Below, one piece after another: positions 40,701 to 43,896 of a stretch of 43,896 nucleotides of DNA. The position numbers and the translations under genes were made by a program. How positions within the stretch are numbered: position 1 is the stretch's first letter; each line of letters opens with the position of its first letter. Under the pieces are notes generated by a model. It worked only from the letters and a program-made list of their open reading frames with translations, was not told the DNA's origin and made no database searches. Origin of the DNA: Paraplanobispora siamensis (GTDB lineage Bacteria > Actinomycetota > Actinomycetes > Streptosporangiales > Streptosporangiaceae); contig NZ_BOOJ01000035.1 of the NCBI RefSeq assembly GCF_016863175.1, forward strand, positions 1 through 43,896, written 5' to 3'.

Positions 40701-43622
40701 GTTGACGTAGGCCTGCGGCTGGAGCGCCGGGGTGAAGGCCTGGTCGGGGCCGGGGTCCTTGGTGTCGCCCTTGTGGATGATGTAGTTGACCGGGAGGGAG
40801 GCGTCCTTGAGCGGGATCTTCCAGAACGCGCCGTAGGCGTCGGTGCCGTCCGGCCTGCGCGGCGCGGACCACTCGGTGGGCACCCCGTCGGCCAGGCCGT
40901 CGCCCCACAGGTGCAGTCCCCAGCCTTCGTAGGCCTTGTCAGGCCGGTTGTAGTGCACGGTCGCGTAGCCCTGGGCGGCGGCGCGGGAGGTGAAGGCGTC
41001 GGCCCTGCCCTCGGCCAGCCAGATCTCGCCGGTCTTGGCCGGGTTGACGATCCGGTCGCCGCCGTCCTTCTCGTCGCCCTTGTGGGCGATGATCCCGACG
41101 TTCGTGGCGCCCGGCTTCAGCTTGATCCAGGCGAAGCGGCCGTAGGCGTCCTCACCGGTCAGCGGCAGCGGCTCGGCCCAGTCGGTGGGGTTCTCGACGT
41201 CGCCCCACACGTGCAGGCCCCAGCCACTGTAGGGATCAGACGCGGTGTCGGCGCGCTGGTAGTGCACGACGAGCCAGTCGCGCTTGACCGCGCCGGGCTC
41301 CTCGGGCTCCGGCTCGGCCCCGACGGTCGCCTCCGCGCCCGCAGAGGCGAAGCGGCCCGCAGAGTCCTTCACCACGGCCTTGTAGGAGACCTTGGTGCCC
41401 GCCGCGATCCCCTTCAGGTCATGGAAGACCCGGAAGGTACGGCTCTCGCCGCCCTGCGCATCGCGCGCCGCCGGCACGACCACGTTGGGCGCGTCGTCGG
41501 TGCCCAGCACCTTCCAGCCGCCGTCGCCCACCTTGGCGGCGAAGGTCACCTGGTCGAAGCCGCTGCCCGGCACGGTCGCGGTGACCGGGATCCGGCCGTC
41601 CTCGGCGGTGCCCCTGATCTCGGCTCCCGGCAGGGCGATGGAGACGGCCGGGGCCGCCGCCGGCCTGGCGAGCCTGGCCGAGGCCTTGTAGACCACGGCC
41701 GACAGGGCCGGGACGGTCACCGCCAGCTTGGCGTCCGCGCCGGTGGTCGCCGAGGCCGCGGCCTCGCCGTACACCCTGGTGAAGCCCATGGACGGGGAGT
41801 AGGTCGGCACGCTCACGGTCGCGGCCTGCTCGGCGTTGTTGACCGCGACGACGTACTCGACCTGGGCGCGGGCGTCGATCCTGGAGAAGGCGTAGACGCC
41901 GCCGGAGGCCAGCCGCTCGACCTGAGCTCCGTCGGCCAGCGCCGGGTGCGCGTCGCGCAGCTTCGCCAGCGCGGAGATGCCCTGGTAGAGCGGGTGTGAG
42001 GGGGTGTAGTTGTCCTGCGCGTGGGTGGCCTCGGTGCCGATCAGATCATTGGAGAGATAACTTGCGGTTTTGGAAGCGAACATGGACTGGCGGGCGTCCT
42101 GGTCGCCGCCGGAGCCTTCGGTGGGGCCCGTGAAGCCCTGTTCGTCTCCGTAGTAGACGACCGGCTGACCACGGGTGAGGTACATCAGCTCGTGCGCCAG
42201 CAGGTCGCGCCGGAGCAGCTCGGCGTCGGGCGCGCCCGGGTTGTCCTGGCTGATGAAGCGGCCGATGCGGCCCATGTCGTGGTTGCCGAGGAAGGTCGGC
42301 AGCGAGGAGGCGTTGCCGTCGGCGTCGGTGTGGTAGTCGTCGGCGGCGAACAGCTGGGCCAGTCGGGAGCCGCCCGCCGTACCGCCGCTGAAAGACCTTG
42401 CAGCTTCCTGGAAGGGGAAGTCGAGGGTGGCGTTCATGGCGCCGCGCGTGGAGTAGCGGCTGGTGAAGGCCGGATCGCTGGAGTAGACCTCACCGAACAT
42501 GAAGAAGCGCTTGTTGCCCTGCTGGGCCGCGTAACCGCGCAGCGCGGGGGAGAAGCGCTCCCAGAACTCCATGTTGACGTGCTTGGCGGTGTCGATCCGG
42601 AAGCCGTCGATGCCGGTCTCGCGCACCCAGGTCCGGTAGATGTCGATCATGCCCTTGACGACCTCGGGACGCTCGGTCCACAGGTCGTCGAGGCCGAAGA
42701 AGTCGCCGTACTCGGAGTTCTCGCCGCTGAAGGTGGAGTCGCCCCGGTTGTGGTACATCGTCGGGTCGTTGAGCCACCTGGGCGTCTTGACGTCCTTGGG
42801 GGCGACCGGCGTGTAGGGGAAGGACTCGGTCGTGACCTTGGGGAAGGTGTTCCCGCCGGCGTAGTCGCGGTCGTCGAACGGGGCGCCGGAGGCGTCGACG
42901 TAGGGGTAGGCGCCCTTCGGGCGGTAGGAGTACGTCTTCTCCGCGTAGTCGACCACGTCGGCCGTGTGGTTGGTGATGATGTCGAAGAAGACCTTCATCC
43001 CGCGCTTGTGGGCCTCCTTGACCAGCTTCTTCATCTGGGCGTTGGTGCCCAGGTGCGGGTCGATGCGGGTGAAGTCGGTGATCCAGTAGCCGTGGTAGCC
43101 GGCCGAGACGTTGTCGCCGGTGCCCTGCACCGGCCGGTTCTCGAACGCCGGGGTGATCCAGATCGCGGTGCTGCCGAGCTTCTGGACGTAGTCGAGCCGG
43201 TTCAGCAGGCCCGCCAGGTCGCCGCCCTGGTAGAAGCCCTTGTGGGCGGGGTCGAAGCCGGTGGCGAGCCGGTCGCCGGACAATCCGCCCCGGTCGTTGC
43301 CGGGGTCGCCGTTGGCGAAGCGGTCGGTCATCGCGAAGTAGAAGCGCTCACGGCTCAGGTCGGCGCGCAGCGCGTCACGGGCCAGGTCCCGGTCGGAGGG
43401 CTCGGCGGTGCGGCTCAGCGGGGAGACCAGCGGCTGAGCCGTACGGCCGGGGCCCGCGGCGGAGGCCGGGAGGGCGGGCGCCGTGAGGGGGGCGGAGGAC
43501 GGGGCCGCCGCGGCGGCGGGAGGGGCGATGGCGGCGAGCGACGCGGTGACCAGCGTGACCGCTAACGCGGCGCCTGTCGGGACGGTCGTTCTCGCTCGCC
43601 GTGGGGGGAGTGGCCAGACCAC
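37722..43622 (-). CDS. pulA: Secreted bifunctional alpha-amylase/pullulanase
   Basis: A 1,966-residue secreted fusion. I prefer the GTG at 43622 (GGAGG five bases upstream) over the GTG at 43634. Signal peptide about 1-40. Residues about 75-650: GH13 amylase with GFRIDTAKH (D344), GEVYSS (E378), GNHDMGR (D449). About 665-770: a beta-sandwich segment. About 780-1080: three CBM41 starch-binding modules in tandem, each with WGLH(V/L)WGD and a HKGD motif. About 1100-1966: type I pullulanase with CBM48-like region, [17 protein letters not shown] (D1562), GEGWNFGE (E1599) and [10 protein letters not shown] (D1732). It should cut both alpha-1,4 and alpha-1,6 bonds of starch or pullulan outside the cell; S. 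coelicolor has a similar bifunctional secreted enzyme. MalR-like repeats lie upstream. Confidence 0.92.
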   Translation of the reverse strand: MVWPLPPRRARTTVPTGAALAVTLVTASLAAIAPPAAAAAPSSAPLTAPALPASAAGPGRTAQPLVSPLSRTAEPSDRDLARDALRADLSRERFYFAMTDRFANGDPGNDRGGLSGDRLATGFDPAHKGFYQGGDLAGLLNRLDYVQKLGSTAIWITPAFENRPVQGTGDNVSAGYHGYWITDFTRIDPHLGTNAQMKKLVKEAHKRGMKVFFDIITNHTADVVDYAEKTYSYRPKGAYPYVDASGAPFDDRDYAGGNTFPKVTTESFPYTPVAPKDVKTPRWLNDPTMYHNRGDSTFSGENSEYGDFFGLDDLWTERPEVVKGMIDIYRTWVRETGIDGFRIDTAKHVNMEFWERFSPALRGYAAQQGNKRFFMFGEVYSSDPAFTSRYSTRGAMNATLDFPFQEAARSFSGGTAGGSRLAQLFAADDYHTDADGNASSLPTFLGNHDMGRIGRFISQDNPGAPDAELLRRDLLAHELMYLTRGQPVVYYGDEQGFTGPTEGSGGDQDARQSMFASKTASYLSNDLIGTEATHAQDNYTPSHPLYQGISALAKLRDAHPALADGAQVERLASGGVYAFSRIDARAQVEYVVAVNNAEQAATVSVPTYSPSMGFTRVYGEAAASATTGADAKLAVTVPALSAVVYKASARLARPAAAPAVSIALPGAEIRGTAEDGRIPVTATVPGSGFDQVTFAAKVGDGGWKVLGTDDAPNVVVPAARDAQGGESRTFRVFHDLKGIAAGTKVSYKAVVKDSAGRFASAGAEATVGAEPEPEEPGAVKRDWLVVHYQRADTASDPYSGWGLHVWGDVENPTDWAEPLPLTGEDAYGRFAWIKLKPGATNVGIIAHKGDEKDGGDRIVNPAKTGEIWLAEGRADAFTSRAAAQGYATVHYNRPDKAYEGWGLHLWGDGLADGVPTEWSAPRRPDGTDAYGAFWKIPLKDASLPVNYIIHKGDTKDPGPDQAFTPALQPQAYVNSGVATVHPTRAAAENVAILHYHRPDGNYDGWGLHLWGDVATPTEWAAPLQPAGSDGFGVFFRVPLKEGAKNVSYIIHKGDDKDLPGDQALDLSADGHEVWRVAAAEGHVLPQAAARGADADLTKSAAHWIDRGTVAWKVRPSATLRYTLAFSAKGDIAYAKGELTGDHRVIRLNPGALTDAQKARWPHLAGHAALTVDPRDADLVEEALRGQVVAVERDASGALLTATGVQIPGVLDDVYAGAATAELGPDASGALPRLALWAPTAQKVELALYRDPSGGSRSVHRMQRDDDTGVWSVRGLPGWKGRYYTFLVTVYSPAAGKVVTNEVTDPYSVSLAADSVRSQLVDLSDRSLRPEGWASLAKPGAVPQDKASVYELHVRDFSASDATVPAGRRGTYAAFTGDSAGMKELRALAQDGLTHVHLLPVFDIATIPERKADRTEPDCDLAALPADSDRQQECVAKTAAKDGFNWGYDPRHYTVPEGSYASDPDGTARIKEFRQMVSGLNGAGLRVVMDVVYNHTHAAGQDPASVLDRIVPGYYHRLLDDGAVATSTCCANTAPEHAMMGKLVVDSIVTWAKQYKIDGFRFDLMGHHPKANMVAVRKALDELTLARDGVDGKSIILYGEGWNFGEVADDARFEQATQLNMAGTGIGTFNDRLRDAVRGGGPFDPDPRVQGFGSGLAGDPNGSPANGTEEQQRARLLRYHDLIKVGLTGNLRDYRFTASSGKEVKGSEVDYNGSPAGYTAAPGEAVTYVDAHDNETLFDALAFKLPQATSVADRVRMQSLSLATATLSQGTAFVHAGSERLRSKSLDRNSFDSGDWFNRLLWDCAQGNGFGAGLPPKADNEDKWPYARPLLADPALKPDCAAIGAARTGYGELLKIRSSSPTFALGSLAEVQKRLSFPVSGSAETPGVVTMHLDASGIDPKWKSVTVVFNATPQEQAQAVPALKDGRVTLHPVQADGGDPVVKQSRFEAATGTLTVPARTVAVFVQS

Positions 43623-43866
43623 CGGGGCCTCCACGGGGGTTGTTTCGGGGGTGTTGCCCGGAAGTTACTCACTGGACATGATCTGTGCAATCCCTTACCG
43701 CAACTTTCTGAATCGTGACAGCGGTCACCGCCGCAGGGCAGGGGTGAAGGCCCTGGTGGCGGCGGGACAAGGCTGGTCATAACCGATCTGACCTGCACAT
43801 ATGCTCGATATCACCGGCGGCGGCCGAGTTGTCGCAGTTCACGAGGTTGGACGCATATGTAACAAG

Positions 43867-43887
43867 TTTGCAGACTCTTGCAGCAAG
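43867..43887. promoter_or_regulatory. MalR-like CTTGCAG repeats
   Basis: TTTGCAG (43867-43873) and CTTGCAG (43877-43883) form a 10-bp-phased direct repeat, and CTTGCAGCAAG (43877-43887) is an inverted repeat. Such elements occur in maltose/amylase promoters of Streptomyces controlled by the LacI-type MalR. They lie about 245 bases upstream of the amylopullulanase and could also serve a divergent gene beyond the window. Confidence 0.55.
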
Positions 43888-43896
43888 TTCTTCCAA

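Noticed and set aside
37476-41999. Plus-strand open frame of 1,507 codons
   Set aside because: It is antisense to the amylopullulanase, which has complete domains and motifs. The plus-strand translation is Val/Gly/Arg/Gln-rich without any domain, the usual ghost of high-GC codon bias.

Overview
This window looks like chromosomal DNA from a high-GC, GTG/TTG-using filamentous actinomycete, probably Streptosporangiaceae-like (Streptosporangium, Nonomuraea and relatives). That placement is inferred from base composition, gene families and regulatory motifs; there is no rRNA to confirm it. I see no tRNA, CRISPR array, insertion sequence or polyketide/NRPS cluster. About 34 genes are supportable, and most long antisense ORFs are GC-skew ghosts.

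Left part (1-9.6 kb): a truncated EamA exporter with a repetitive C-terminal tail, a small membrane protein, an APH-fold kinase and an aldose-1-epimerase-like protein. These are followed by a complete cellobiose/cello-oligosaccharide module in transcription order cebE-cebF-cebG-bglC-cebR (all minus strand). Two perfect TGGGAGCGCTCCCA boxes lie upstream of cebE, the known CebR operator sequence. The genes take up cello-oligosaccharides by an ABC importer, hydrolyse them in the cytoplasm with a GH1 beta-glucosidase, and repress the set through CebR.

9.6-14.8 kb: an 888-base gene-poor stretch with several inverted repeats, a secreted RTX-like protein, and a secreted CHAP hydrolase preceded by a clear c-di-AMP (ydaO-type) riboswitch. 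Then comes an SDR-TetR-AKR operon with a 23-bp TetR-type palindrome at its promoter. The 3' end of the AKR gene is triplicated in tandem.

15.0-25.6 kb: a nonulosonic-acid (sialic acid/Kdn-like) glycopolymer locus. Two plus-strand and two minus-strand glycosyltransferases, two of which carry the bacterial sialyltransferase D-D-G / H-P / S-T motifs, accompany one large protein. That protein fuses a CMP-sialate synthetase, a HAD phosphatase and a NeuB-type synthase that lacks the usual SAF domain. An NmrA-like oxidoreductase, a gene-free stretch bounded by 52-bp imperfect inverted repeats, and a FAD oxidoreductase interrupt the locus.

25.6-35.6 kb: a quinone oxidoreductase gene behind a SoxR/MerR-type promoter, a secreted esterase, an orphan cysteine-rich protein, and a lower-GC two-gene module (AAA ATPase + DUF4276/TOPRIM-like protein) that I consider a candidate anti-phage system. 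Next are a tiny ribbon-helix-helix-like regulator with an apparently leaderless self-operated promoter feeding an SRPBCC protein, a NUDIX hydrolase, and a PknB-like receptor kinase.

35.7-43.9 kb: starch degradation. A secreted GH13 alpha-amylase with a CBM20 lies downstream of a 1,966-residue amylase-(CBM41)x3-pullulanase fusion. MalR-like CTTGCAG repeats sit at the right edge. Together with the ceb genes this fits a polysaccharide-degrading soil saprophyte.
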